Shown piece after piece: positions 1 through 10,080 of a stretch of 64,000 bases of DNA (positions are counted from its first letter, which is position 1; every line of letters starts with the position of its first letter). Origin of the DNA: Symsagittifera roscoffensis (Eukaryota; Xenacoelomorpha; Acoela; Convolutidae); assembly GCF_963678635.1 (NCBI RefSeq), contig NC_087065.1, forward strand, positions 43,589,430 to 43,653,429, read 5' to 3'. Under the pieces are notes generated by a model. It saw only the letters and a list, made by a program, of their open reading frames with translations. It ran no database searches and was not told where the DNA came from. The position numbers and the translations under genes are program-made.

Positions 1-704
1 TTCAGGTACAACAAGTCGTTTCGCTTCAGGTAGAATTGCTTCAGGATTTTGTAGCTGTCTTCTTCCAAATCTCCCTTGTCTGGTGCTCCATTCTCGATCC
101 ATCTCTTCAGACTGCTCGTCATTCTGTCATTTCGTTGAGCCCTTAGGAGATCCGACAGCCTGTACCTGGCTTTCAAATACGTCTTCACCACGTTCATTTG
201 CCCACTCATTATCTCCGGAGCATGAGCATGAGCATCGTCCATCAACTTGACACACCATATCTTTTTCAAAGGCGTCGCTTCCTGCACAGATGGTTCCAGA
301 TTGGTACGGACGACCGTACCATGTGGCAGCAATCTGGTTGGGCGTTTCGAAACTGCTATCAGCTCGAGCTCGTCCGCGGCATTATCTACCACAGTGCCCT
401 CTTCATCTGAGGTGTATCTGTCCCTGTCTGGATCCTGATGTGTTTCCCGGTCCAGCCCACGCTGCTTCCAGTCTACCAATAAGGAGTGGATTGCGATTTC
501 TGACATATCGGAATTGGAAGTTGTTTCAGACGTGTTGTCCCAGGACTGGGGTCCCGAGTCAACACTTGAGTCGACTGATTCTCCAACATCATATTCCAAG
601 TTGTTTGAGATGTTTCTCGACTCCCCGGACAAAACTCTGTCCATCGGTCGCTTTGAACCCGACTCCCCGGACAAAATTTTGCCCCTAGGTGGTCTAGTCA
701 ACCT
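1..704 (-). pseudogene. Gypsy A pol: linker between RT and integrase, partial
   Basis: The minus-strand frame that continues past the stop at 705 is open to the window edge. It encodes an acidic, Ser-rich linker with repeated LSGES motifs, then a stretch that matches the pre-integrase region of the element at 60225-63275 (KARYRLSDL, RAQ.ND.MTS.L..WI, LEEDSYKIL.QFY). The integrase zinc finger and core would follow outside the window. A single TAG at 703-705 separates it from the protease-bearing part. Only one stop interrupts about 760 codons here, so this element decayed more recently, or under more constraint, than the B1 pol next to it. Confidence 0.7.
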
Positions 705-2291
705 CTACCCGGACAAGTCGTCCTGCACGGCCTCAAAGGTGTCCGACTCCTCAGACGAGTCGTCCTTGACTGGCTCGAAGGTATCAGACTCCCCGGACAT
801 TGTCTCGTCCACGGACGAACAATCTGGGCTCGGCTCGTGTTCCTCTTTTGCATCCGTGAAGTGCACTCTCCTCGTGAAGCTAGATTTTGACCTGATCCTG
901 ACTTCCTCAGTAGTTTGGTTCTGATTCAGTGTTCCATATTCAGTGAACGAAGTTCTCAACAAGACTTCCTTCGGCATCGAGCTCACCAGCTGGTTGACAA
1001 TCGACCTGCAAACCCGTTCAACGCCTTGGCTGCGAATGGACACTGGCCTCTTACTCTGAGCGAATCTAGTTCCTTGTCTGGTATTCCAAATAGTCATACA
1101 TTCTTGGTTCGCATGCAATGGACATTTAGTTACATCAAACTTTTTCAAGTTCTCCACACTCTGAAAGTCTGTGTTCAGAGGCAAAGCGTAGCCAAGTTTC
1201 TTTCCCCTCTGTATTGTCACTGTTGTTGCTTCTGTGTTCAATAACACACTCACACACAGTCCGCTTTGAGTGAGTGAGAAGCTTCTTCCTAAAATAGCCG
1301 AGCTTTTACTGTTTCGATTTGGTACCAGACACACCTGTCTGTCATTGCTGAGTTCATTCAAGTTCCTCACTACGGCTTGGTTCGGTTTTAATCTAACTTT
1401 TCGATCCAGAAAAATCGGCACCTTGGCCTGATTAATTAAGATCTTATTAAGAGGTCTTTTCTCATACTTTCTCTCAGGATCCTTGATCCTAATCAATCCG
1501 TCATTGAGATCGATCGTGACGTCAAAGTTGCGAACGAAATCCCTTCCTAGGATGAACTGGTCGGATTCGTCCAAATTCTCTACTACTAGGAAGCTCATCC
1601 AAAGATGTCTTCCTCCGAGCTGCAGTGAAATGATCGGGGTTCGTCCGGCGACATAGATGGCTCCCTGATTGGCAGCTGCCAACCTGATGTTTGTCGGTAT
1701 GAGATCCGACCTTTCGAAACCCATGTCGGTCCAAGTTTTGACTGGCATGACACTAACCACTGCTCCCGTGTCTAGCAGTCCCTTTACTGAAAGTTGTCTG
1801 CCTTGCACGTCCAGAACGTGTGCGGCCAGATCGGCCTCGCAACCAATATGCACCGCATCTTGTTCGAGCATCGCGTTGTGTCCGATTCGTCTGACCTTCA
1901 GCTCCTCTTGACCAATGTATATCCGGCCAACCTGATCGTTCTTATCAGTTATGTGAGCTTTCGTGTAGATATTGATGCCATCTACATTCATCAGGATCGG
2001 GTAAGGGCCATGGACATCGATATAATGTCCGTCCACTTTCATCAGCCTCGGACCTCCCGCTGTGAGCAGCGCTCGCACTGCCCTGGAGTCCAGTTTGGGA
2101 TCCTTCTCCTTCAGGTAGTCGGCATAGATGTCCAGGTGGACTAGTGTAATCTCGGATGGCTCACTCAAGTTCTTGACCACCTGGTGCCCTGCGACTGAGA
2201 TGATGGACATTATTTTGGTCCCCACCTTTGTCATGCCGAAAGTCTTACCAGATATAACGTTCAGTTTTAGTCCCTGTTTCTTGGATTCCAC
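705..2291 (-). pseudogene. Gypsy A pol: aspartic protease joined to post-RT linker, RT/RNase H deleted
   Basis: The 528-codon frame holds a retropepsin-type protease with the catalytic DTGA triad (nt 1761-1772), followed by the conserved LGRDF.RNFD.TIDL segment. It continues through the short RT-proximal region (NELS.D.QVC.VPN) and then, near nt 1050-1130, jumps directly to the linker that normally lies downstream of RNase H (the TRRVHFTDAKEE part matches RKKKVTFKED at 60211-60240). About 1.8-2 kb of reverse transcriptase and RNase H is therefore missing. The listed start is a GTG and overlaps gag in the -1 frame, so initiation there is unlikely. Expression would need frameshifting from gag. 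Confidence 0.8.
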
Positions 2292-3170
2292 TTTGTCTTC
2301 TGCTTTTGTCGTTTACCCAGGACATTAAGATTTTCCCGAAGATCTGTGCTCTCCAGCTCCGACCTTACCCATTGCTCCACTTCTTTCGTGGCTAGGTCCT
2401 GTTTGACATTCTGCAGCGCTGTCCTTGCCGCCAGGCCGTAATCCACCTTGAGTGGGCTAGACGACTCTGCTTCGAGGTTCGAGGCTACCACCTCGTCAGG
2501 CCATGTCTTAACCTTCTTGGTCGTGAAGGTGCTCGGTGTCGTCTCCTTTCTCCGAGATTCAGCCTCGTTCATCAGACGTGCTCGACTGGCCTTGACACCC
2601 GAAAGCGCCTCTTCGTGGCGGGGATGTTTCGCGTCCGCTACTGCGTCCCAAAATTGAGTACAATCCGACTTGAAGTGTCCCTCCAAATTACAGAACAAAC
2701 ACCTCGGACCATATTTCATGATGAGCCCTCTGACGTACTCCTCATGATCCTCGTCGGTCGCGTCGGCGTCCTCGAGAAAGTAGCCTATGGCCTTCATGTT
2801 CTGTTTGTATGCAGAACACGCAGAAACGTGATGGTCCATCGAACCACAATTCGCACACAACCTCCTCTTGTCCATGTCATCGCGAGGTTTGTACCAACTG
2901 GAATTCGCACCAGTGTTTGTCCCGCTATAGTTGCCATAATTGCTGTAACGGTTTTGCGCCCTCGGTTTTATGAGTAAATACTCGCGTGACTTCATACGCA
3001 AGTCGTCAGGCGTGGGTACCTGGTCAAGCGACAGGGTGAAGTGAGTGGCAAACATCGTCTTCAACTCCTCACTCCTTACTCCATCCATGAACTTCGAAGC
3101 AATCGCCAAGTTTCGCTCGGATATTCTCTCGTCCAGCCAGGCCTCTGCGGGGCTGCCCTTGGCCGCTCCT
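2267..3170 (-). pseudogene. Gypsy A gag C-terminal half (nucleocapsid)
   Basis: The frame begins with the end of the capsid region (IASKFMDGV, matching IASKFIDGV in the intact gag). It carries SSWYKPRDDMDKRR and two zinc knuckles of the C-X2-C-X4-H-X4-C type (CANCGSMDHHVSAC and CLFCNLEGHFKSDC), which package the RNA genome. It ends with a Lys/Gln-rich helical segment matching the gag/pol junction of the other elements. It overlaps the pol frame by 25 nt in the -1 frame. It is out of frame with the N-terminal gag piece because the capsid core between them has been deleted. Confidence 0.8.
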
Positions 3171-4527
3171 TGTTTCTATGTTCGTAGTTCGTTCTCGAGC
3201 CTTGCTGGGCTCTGGCACTGTAGCCCGTATCATCTCCAACATTCGCATGGCGTGAGCGCTCCCTTGAGTTGGAATGCTCCTGCCAATTACTCCCATTCAG
3301 GATCGCGTCAAGCTTCCGCATCATCAAGTCAGATTTGGCGTCCAACCTCTTTTCCAGGCCAGTCATCGTTTGGGCGTAGGTATTATCATGATCATTCAAT
3401 AATCGCTCGATCTCTCTTGTCATCCTAGCCTCTCTTTCCTCTGACTCTTTGTTTGCCTGTGCCAGGCTCTCAGCCAGGCATTGATCGGTGTTACGAATCA
3501 ATTGAGCCTGATCAAACCTCGCCTGCGACTTCACGTGCGTTAGCTCATCTTTCAAACTCTCTCGACCATGGTGAGCTCTCTCGTCAACTTGATCTATCCT
3601 CTTAGTCATGTCCCGCTTCAATTCATCCAGGCCATTCATCACACCAGCGAACATGTCACTTATGTCACCAGCTGCCCCCAATGGCGGGGTTAGCCCCAGA
3701 GAAGACGAGGTCAACTGCGGCTGTAGCCTAGTACTCGATGACGCACCGCCCTTTTGCTTGTGCATTGACGTCATCAGTCTGTCAAACGTTGATGATGCTC
3801 CCATCGTTATCAAATCTGACATAGGCCTGGTCGGCGAGGCAGAAGACGCCTCCCTGCTCATGTCGTTCCTTGGGCACGGTGTGAAGTTCACATCCGGATG
3901 GGTTATTTCCGGTTGGTCGTAACAAGAGGACAGACCTCCGGCTTGTAGCGACGTCACGCGCTCATCGTACAAAGACTTCCAACTTTTCTTTGCCTTCGAG
4001 AACGTCTGCTCTTCACCCGGACTCATACTCGACATCATCGCGTTGTTGCTCTGCTTGGCCAAAGATGAGTGTGTACTTGTCGGACGTGAAGGTTCCTTTC
4101 TCCATTTATAGCTCTTAGTCTCTGATTTGGACATTCCCCTGTACAACACTTCCTCCCGAGGTTCGACCTCGGGACGCTCCGAGGTCTCCTCTGTCCTCTC
4201 GACTTCCTCCCGTTCGAGGACCTCGTCTGGCTCAAAGTCGGGTCGAATGAGCGTTCGCTCCCCTTCGTCAAAAGGATCCACCAGCGTTTCGCTCGCAGGC
4301 CCGGCCTCGGCGCTCCGCCCTTGATTGCCATCGAGGTTTTTCTCGCTCCTTAGTTTCATTTCGCTCACTGAAAGATCAGGTTGACCTTTAGTCGATTCGT
4401 CTTCAGCAAACGCGTCGGAAGCGCTGCTAAACGAGGTTTGGCTACGCCTAGTTTTAAATTTCCGCGTGCTTCCCTTGCTTAGCCTGGGAATTTTAGTAGT
4501 CGATCCTAGCGAGTCCCTGCACTGCAT
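3076..4527 (-). pseudogene. Gypsy A gag N-terminal half
   Basis: I chose the ATG at 4527-4525 (MQCRDSLGS) because the upstream in-frame extension has no counterpart in other gags. The protein begins with a basic, Ser-rich region, then an acidic low-complexity stretch, then a coiled coil ending in LEKRLDAKSDLMMRKLDAI, which matches LEKRLDTMSKNQAESSGAI and the following residues in the intact gag at 54480. After a short basic stretch (about nt 3200) the homology stops. About 200 residues of capsid core are missing and the frame shifts, ending in an unrelated tail at 3076. Confidence 0.75.
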
Positions 4528-5005
4528 AGTTTTTAACAAAATGAAAATATTCGTAATTTGATGGCAATGCAAACGTACCACAAACAAGATCTAGTTAAAT
4601 CACTTAACGCTGCCTACTCGATTCCGTCAGTATCAAAATGTCTCTTAGATCTCTCACGACTAAACTAGTGACTCAGCTTAAGTTACACACAGGGTCTACC
4701 CAGTATTGATATAATGCTAACTCAACCCTGTTGTATAGTATAACAGTATCACTAAGTTTCCACAAGATATAATCGACACACAAAACACAATCGACAATCA
4801 GATAAGAATATCCTACAGGTGACAGCGACCTTTCATCAGTATCAATTTACGGCCACTTTCTTATCAAGTCACTGCGTTGTCAAAATCAAACAATCTTTGG
4901 TAAAAAGCAGTGATGATTCAGAAATAGATAAATAAAACTTAGTCTTAAAGAAAAAGACTTCCCCCAATCGGAACGATCCGAAAGAACGAAGCCCAGGACA
5001 CAGTC

Positions 5006-5290
5006 TTCTCAAGTGGGTGTGTATCTGCCTAATACACCCACCGAGGTCTTCTTTTAGGTGTCCTGCGATTGCCCGAGCTGTCCTACTAAGTAGCTCAAGG
5101 CAACCTCTGATCGAAAATTCGTCAAGTCTATGAAAAAGCTCTCCCACACTCGGACTGCTCCAAGTGCACGAGAGTAGGGAACAATTCTTCTTCTCAAGTG
5201 GGTGTGTATTTGCCTAATACACCCACCGAGGTCTTCCTTTATTTGTTCCCGGATTGCCCGAACTTTTCTATTAGGTAGCTCAAGGCAACC
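5006..5290. repeat. Two direct repeats of about 100 bp, 185 bp apart
   Basis: Copies at 5006-5107 and 5191-5290 share TTCTCAAGTGGGTGTGTAT, the CCGAGGTCTTC block and the closing GTAGCTCAAGGCAACC. Each copy contains TGGGTGT followed about 13 nt later by ACACCCA, a 7-bp potential hairpin. They lie in the leader of Gypsy A. Confidence 0.8.
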
Positions 5291-5529
5291 ACACGACCAA
5301 AATCACAATCAAAAAAGAATTTCTTTGTTCGGGTACTTCTGATACACCCAATGTAGAATCCAAAGTTGATCACGAATTTCCGGGTCAGAATGGGTTCTTA
5401 TGATCCTGATAAGCACGCCTAATATCCTAATATGATCCTAATTAAATGGATATTTTCCGGTTCCCAAATTGCCACAGAAGGTTTACTCAAGTCTCTAACA
5501 AGGAAGATCGTTAGAAGGTTTAAGACACT

Positions 5530-5880
5530 CCGGAGGGTTACCTCGGAGGGTACCTTGATCAACCAAGTTACTTCGGAGGGTACCTTAATCACCCAAGTTA
5601 CTTCGGAGGGTCCCCCTAAATTTACTAAGGAGGGTCAATAAGATGCTTAATATGCTCCGGAGGGTTACTTCGGAGGGTACCTCCAAAATTTTCAAATTTT
5701 TTGATCTCGCTTAGAAGGTTCTCCCACTAGCTTCAAAAAGCGTCAAAACAAGCTAGGAGCTCTAAGGGGAGCTGTTTTAACTTCTTTGGGTGATCTCGTG
5801 GAAATCTTCCACTAAGGAGGGTTGCTAAGGGGTTTAGCTGACTCCGGAGGGTCACTTCGGAGGGTTCCCCCAAAATCAAG
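5530..5880. repeat. Cluster of GGAGGGT motifs
   Basis: About ten copies of (C)GGAGGGT occur within 350 bp, several inside a roughly 30-bp tandem unit (CTTCGGAGGGTACCTTGATC and variants at 5545-5615). The same heptamer, or its complement ACCCTCC, recurs through 5880-8440. Confidence 0.8.
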
Positions 5881-7214
5881 AAAAAGGGTTATATCACCGC
5901 AGTAAAGCCTCTGAGAGCGGTCTACCTGGCTTAAAACTAGGTTGGCTGACTCGGTCAACCTTCCCAGTAGGATAAAAGGTGATTTTATCAAAATCTTATG
6001 CCGCTCGGAGGGCTCCTCGTGATTTGGACCCTCCGAACCAACAAATTCTGAAAAGTTTTTCTTTTCCAAAATAATCAATCCCAAAAACGGTTGCAATTCG
6101 GAAAAGTGGTCAAAAACGTCGACTTATGGTACCAAAATTATCCCGATCGGATAACTAGTCTTTGAGAAATCGCCAAAAACGCGTTCGTCAAAATGGCCTT
6201 TTTCACCACCTGTATAGGTTCTGAAAGACTTTTTCCGCAATTCCGGTCGAAAGTGCCTAAAAATACTTGAAATGAGCGTAGTAGCCCTGTACGGCACTGG
6301 AATAATGCAAAAAACCGGACCAAAATTGGTTTAGAAACAAAAATTTGGCCAAAAACTATCAAATTTGGACCCTCCGATTCCTTCCTTTCCAAACCTTAAG
6401 TCGTTAGCTCTATCCACGGAGCTACTCGGAGGGTTACCCAAAAATTTCTCTAGTAACCGAGCACGTTATGCTAGCACGCTCCTAACGCAACAAATTTTAT
6501 TGCTCTAACTCTAAAAACTCAAAAACTCGATCCCCAAAACAGATTGACAAAATACAGAAAATTATCAAAATTTTGATCGAAAAATTTCCGTTTTTCTAAC
6601 TTCTACTGAGTCTTTGCTCACGCGGTTTCTTTAGTGAAGGGGATCGAACTACGTAGCTACTCTCTATACAAAAGCTTTTTGCCTATCGGAAAAGCTCGGA
6701 TATCCGAAAATTTGAGGGTCTACAGTTTGATCGAAAATTTTTGGGTCTAATTTAGGAGATAAGTAATATGTAATAAGGATAATAACCTATTAGTAGTCGT
6801 TAATGAATAGTACTATACCCTCCCTTGCACCAAAATACCCGAATTAAGACCCTTAACTCGGAAATTTGTAATCGATGGAGGGTACAATCGGACCGCGCCA
6901 ATCGTGCCCCCCACCACTTAAGTTTTAACGAAATAGTACTCGAACGATGCTAAAATTGCTTCAACGATACCCAACAGTCGTTGCGGATGTTGTCCTTGAT
7001 GTCCCTGTTGAGTGTGGAACACGTTGATCAGCTTGCCACTCTACCCTCCGGCCACCGGCAAAATCACCATTAACGTGCTTAAACACTCAAATTACACTCG
7101 AGGGAGGGTATCCAACCCTTCACCAAAACACACAATCTTTCTATCAGAAACGATTTAAATCAATCTGAAACAACAACAAATAGGAAGGTCAGATCACATC
7201 TCGTCCGGAAATAA

Positions 7215-8441
7215 CATATAAATTGTCACTTTACATTTTTTACTGTTTTTGGTCTTTTTTTTTTTTTTTTACTGTTTTTTGTACTTTTCTGTTTTTAAAT
7301 AAATTTATTTTTGGCTTTTTCTTGGTTATACACTATTTTTGCTTGGTTTTACACTTTCTCTTTAATTATTTTTGGTCCTGGGGTCTCAGGACAAGTGGGC
7401 TCTAGATTTCCCACCTAACCCTCCGGCCCCCGGAATTTTCGGTGTTAACTGAGTTAAAAAGCTAAATTGTACTAGACGGAGGGTACGCACCTTCCCCCTA
7501 GTACAACAACGGTCATTAAGGCCTCTAACTCGGGCATACGCCCGGAGCGGAGGGTACGTCACTGAAACGTCTGCTGATCATGATGGTTTCATGCCTTTAA
7601 CAGGCCCACCCAGGAGCGCCATAAAAACGTCTATGTAACATTCGCCCAAATACTACACAGCGACGGAGCGTAGGAAAAGTACCTATTAACGACTGGCAGG
7701 CGTCAGTTACCTTAATCCTACTCGTTTTTCACCGTCTCGACCTTGCCAGTTGATTTTCTGGTCTTTTTAGGGCTAAGTAAAAAGTTACTATTTTTAGGCC
7801 ATCAGTCAAACGACTTTTGATCAGCTTTCGTTTACATGCGAACACAACCACATAGCTGAGTCTCGGATCCTCAGACTACGTGATTGTCATTAAAAACACG
7901 GCTCGAACAACCTATTTTAACATATTTTTGTGTGACAGTTCTATATTAAATCCATTGGAGATGGATTGACCCTTTCTTTTTCTAGCTACTCATACTCTGA
8001 AATATCAAACAATAACGGTGTTAATTAATATCTATGACATTCCAGCAGCTATAAAGTTAGTTTATACAGTCCTTTCACATAAACAGTCTTTCGGGGACCA
8101 AGCCTCCGCTCCCGTAATATTCCTGAGATAACGCTCTTATCTCTTATAATTCGTGTCCCGGGAGGGTTCCGTGGTATATTTCTTCCCCCACTCAAGCCTT
8201 CTTCTCCACCAATATCTGTTAACAAGTGTCTTATCGTGCGTTGTTGCCACGATAAGAGGCTTCGTGTTTTTTCGTCTCTGGTACGACTGTTTTTCACAAT
8301 ATCTGTCGTTGTTCTGATTTTTCACATTTGTTGTTCACTTTTTCAGTCAAAATGGCCGTTTTTCGTATTTCTGAGAAATATTCTTCTTCCAATCGAAATT
8401 TTAAAAATAAAAATTCTAGAATATTCCGACCCTCCTTCGCA
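7215..8441 (-). repeat. Putative 5' LTR of Gypsy A
   Basis: Read on the minus strand, this stretch follows the same plan as the B LTRs. It starts near TGCGAAGGAGGGTCGG (compare TGTGCCAGTCGG), then AAAATTTCGATTGG (compare AAAATTTCGAATG at 50920), a GTATGAGT near 7990, GGTCAATCCATCTCC near 7960, GGCGCTCCTGGGTG near 7610 and a long A-rich tract ending in AAGTGACAATT near 7215. Sequence identity with the B LTRs is low, so this is a related but distinct LTR. The second LTR lies outside the window, so both ends are approximate. Confidence 0.55.
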
Positions 8442-8452
8442 TTACTTTTTCA

Positions 8453-9577
8453 TCAATAAGGCCTTTTGTCGTTCTTTTTTACGTCGCCGGAAGGTTGTGC
8501 TGTGTCATCTGGCAGAATGGCACAGGTGGGAGGTCGCTCCTCTCGCGCTGAATTGCTGCGAGCCTTCGACTGCAACCTCTCGTGTAGCTCCTTGAGACGT
8601 GATGAACCCGTCACTGTTTGACTACCACCCGTTGAGCTGGGAGTGTATCCCGGCAGCGCGATTTCCATCAAAGGCCGGATCGGTGTCGTCTCTAGACCGC
8701 GTACGGAGGGCACCGGCTCGGGTGTTGTCCATACCTCCAGACAATCATTCATGTGTTCTTGAGCTACTCGGTCCAGGTTAAATCGACCACTCGACCGGGG
8801 AACCTCGTCCATATCCATCCGCGACTCCGGTCTTGATCCAGTGACAACTGGTTCAGTCGTCTTCTTCTTCTTTAATTTCCCACTCGCGACCGCTTGCTGC
8901 CTCCTTTGTAGTCGCTCCAGTTCCGATTTTATCTGGTCACAATTGGCCACGCTTTCTTGTAGCCTCTGCTTTTGTACTCGTTCTGCCATCGGCAGTTCCC
9001 GATCAAGAGTGGCCTTGTCTCGCTCAAGTATTGCCTGCTCGCGATCAAGCTTGGCTTGATCCCTCTCAAGAGTCGCCTGATCCCTATCCAGAATGGCTTT
9101 GTCCCGTTCCCTTTGGGCCCATTCCAACTCTCTCTTCATACTGCCGAGATCCGGATACGACTCCTCTGTTTGTTGCGAGCGGAACTTTGACGGTGGCTTA
9201 CTCGTGGACTGAGTCGCTGTTGCTGCCGGAGGCCTGGTCGGAAGTGGATATTCTCTCGCACAATATTCCGTGTCGCTGCCCAAACCAGGGTTTCTCGCAA
9301 GGTCATGTCCTTTCAGGCCTCCTTCCACATTCCAGGATAGCCATCTGGTCTGCTCCTGGTTTGATACTCCGCTTGAAGTGTATCCCACCATCAACACCGC
9401 TTCTGTCGCTGACACCCTGCATTCGCCTTGTTCTTCCAATTGCAGGATGGCGTACAACATCACCGCCACTCTTTCATCCACTTGTGTATAGTCGAGCTCC
9501 CTCAAGCGCTTGTATAGTTTGTCGAGGGTAAGCTTTTTGAGCTCTGCTGGCATAGACTTCCAGAAGCGATCCGCCAT
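8453..9577 (-). CDS. Gypsy B1 third ORF: heptad-repeat coiled-coil protein
   Basis: An intact 374-codon ORF starts at the ATG at 9577 (MADRFWKSMPAE). The same start and N-terminus recur in the plus-strand element at 63777, which supports this start. Residues 1-75 form a conserved, probably helical region of unknown function. Then comes a Pro/Ser-rich linker, and residues of about 150-200 consist of consecutive 7-residue units of the form (D/E)(Q/K)A(T/K/I)L(D/E)R, a near-perfect coiled coil. The tail is basic (KLKKKKT) and then Pro/Ser-rich. There is no signal peptide and no membrane segment, so it is not an envelope protein. I do not recognise the family. It lies downstream of pol, where env would be. 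It is open although RT and integrase of the same copy are destroyed. Confidence 0.75.
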   Translation of the reverse strand: MADRFWKSMPAELKKLTLDKLYKRLRELDYTQVDERVAVMLYAILQLEEQGECRVSATEAVLMVGYTSSGVSNQEQTRWLSWNVEGGLKGHDLARNPGLGSDTEYCAREYPLPTRPPAATATQSTSKPPSKFRSQQTEESYPDLGSMKRELEWAQRERDKAILDRDQATLERDQAKLDREQAILERDKATLDRELPMAERVQKQRLQESVANCDQIKSELERLQRRQQAVASGKLKKKKTTEPVVTGSRPESRMDMDEVPRSSGRFNLDRVAQEHMNDCLEVWTTPEPVPSVRGLETTPIRPLMEIALPGYTPSSTGGSQTVTGSSRLKELHERLQSKARSNSAREERPPTCAILPDDTAQPSGDVKKNDKRPY

Positions 9578-10080
9578 CGTTACTCTACCTTCAAGTGATC
9601 TCGCGTATCAACCAACTCGAGAAATACCTTGCCAGTTAGACTTAAGAAGTACCATTCCCAAACCAACTCGAGAAAAACCTTGCCAGTTAGACTCAAGAAG
9701 TACTCTACCAGTTAGACTCAAGAAGCGCCTTTACCCAATTGATACTTGAGAAATGTTTTTTTCTGGTATTGCCAGTGGAGAACTTTTTCAAGGTCTTCTC
9801 TTTTGTTCGAATGAGTGTAGCTTGATTGCCAATTCAATTTTGCAAATCAATTTGAAAATAAAATTTGTTTTTAGGTTAAGATGCTTTTGCTCATGCCTAG
9901 CCCAAACCCCCCCCCCCCCCCAATAATACTTTCAAGACATTATCGAAACAACTCCATTAAAATGATTCAATTTAGATGTTAAAAACATGCAGATCCACCA
10001 CTTTATGTTTTAGCACCATTGATCAATCTACCTGACTCGTGCCCCCTTTTACCTAACTCGAGAACCCTGTGCCTCCAAAC
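9578..10080 (-). other. Gypsy B1 region between pol and ORF3
   Basis: No ORF is supported here. It holds a tandem repeat (9609-9745), a run of 15 C (9907-9921) and AT-rich sequence. The equivalent 0.5 kb in element B2 (63276-63776) has a splice-acceptor-like site. I do not see an equally good one here. Confidence 0.6.
9609..9745. repeat. Short tandem repeat upstream of ORF3
   Basis: About 2.6 copies of a 50-bp unit are present, each containing AACTCGAGAA, ACCTTGCCAGTTAGACT and AAGAAGTAC. A related motif (CTTGAGTTGGGTAA and variants) lies just upstream of ORF3 in element B2 at 63690-63745. Confidence 0.75.

Larger units (their letters stand above)
4528..7214 (-). other. Gypsy A 5' leader (non-coding)
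   Basis: About 2.7 kb lies between the LTR and the gag start. No convincing ORF is present. It holds a 185-bp-spaced direct repeat (5006-5290), a cluster of GGAGGGT motifs (5530-5880) and scattered copies of the same motif on both strands. The AT content is high around 6480-6800. By analogy with the B elements, whose leaders also carry minisatellites, this is untranslated leader RNA. The boundary with the LTR is approximate. Confidence 0.5.
1..8441 (-). mobile_element. Ty3/Gypsy retrotransposon A, decayed, 3' part outside window
   Basis: Read on the minus strand, the order is 5' LTR (about 8441-7215), long leader (7214-4528), gag (4527-2267), then pol (2291-1, running off the window). Gag and protease segments align by eye with the better-preserved element at 50844-64000, but its leader and LTR carry a different repeat motif (GGAGGGT), so I treat it as a separate family. 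Two large internal losses remove the capsid core of gag and the RT/RNase H part of pol. The element starts about 12 bp beyond the stop codon of the neighbouring element's third ORF, which suggests that A inserted there. Confidence 0.75.

Noticed and set aside
7223-7405. Small Phe-rich ORF
   Set aside because: It arises from the T-rich tract near the inner end of an LTR, with no homologue and no coding signature.
8453-9577. Third ORF as an envelope protein
   Set aside because: Its position fits, but there is no signal peptide, no membrane segment, no Cys pattern and no furin-type site. It is a soluble coiled-coil protein by composition.
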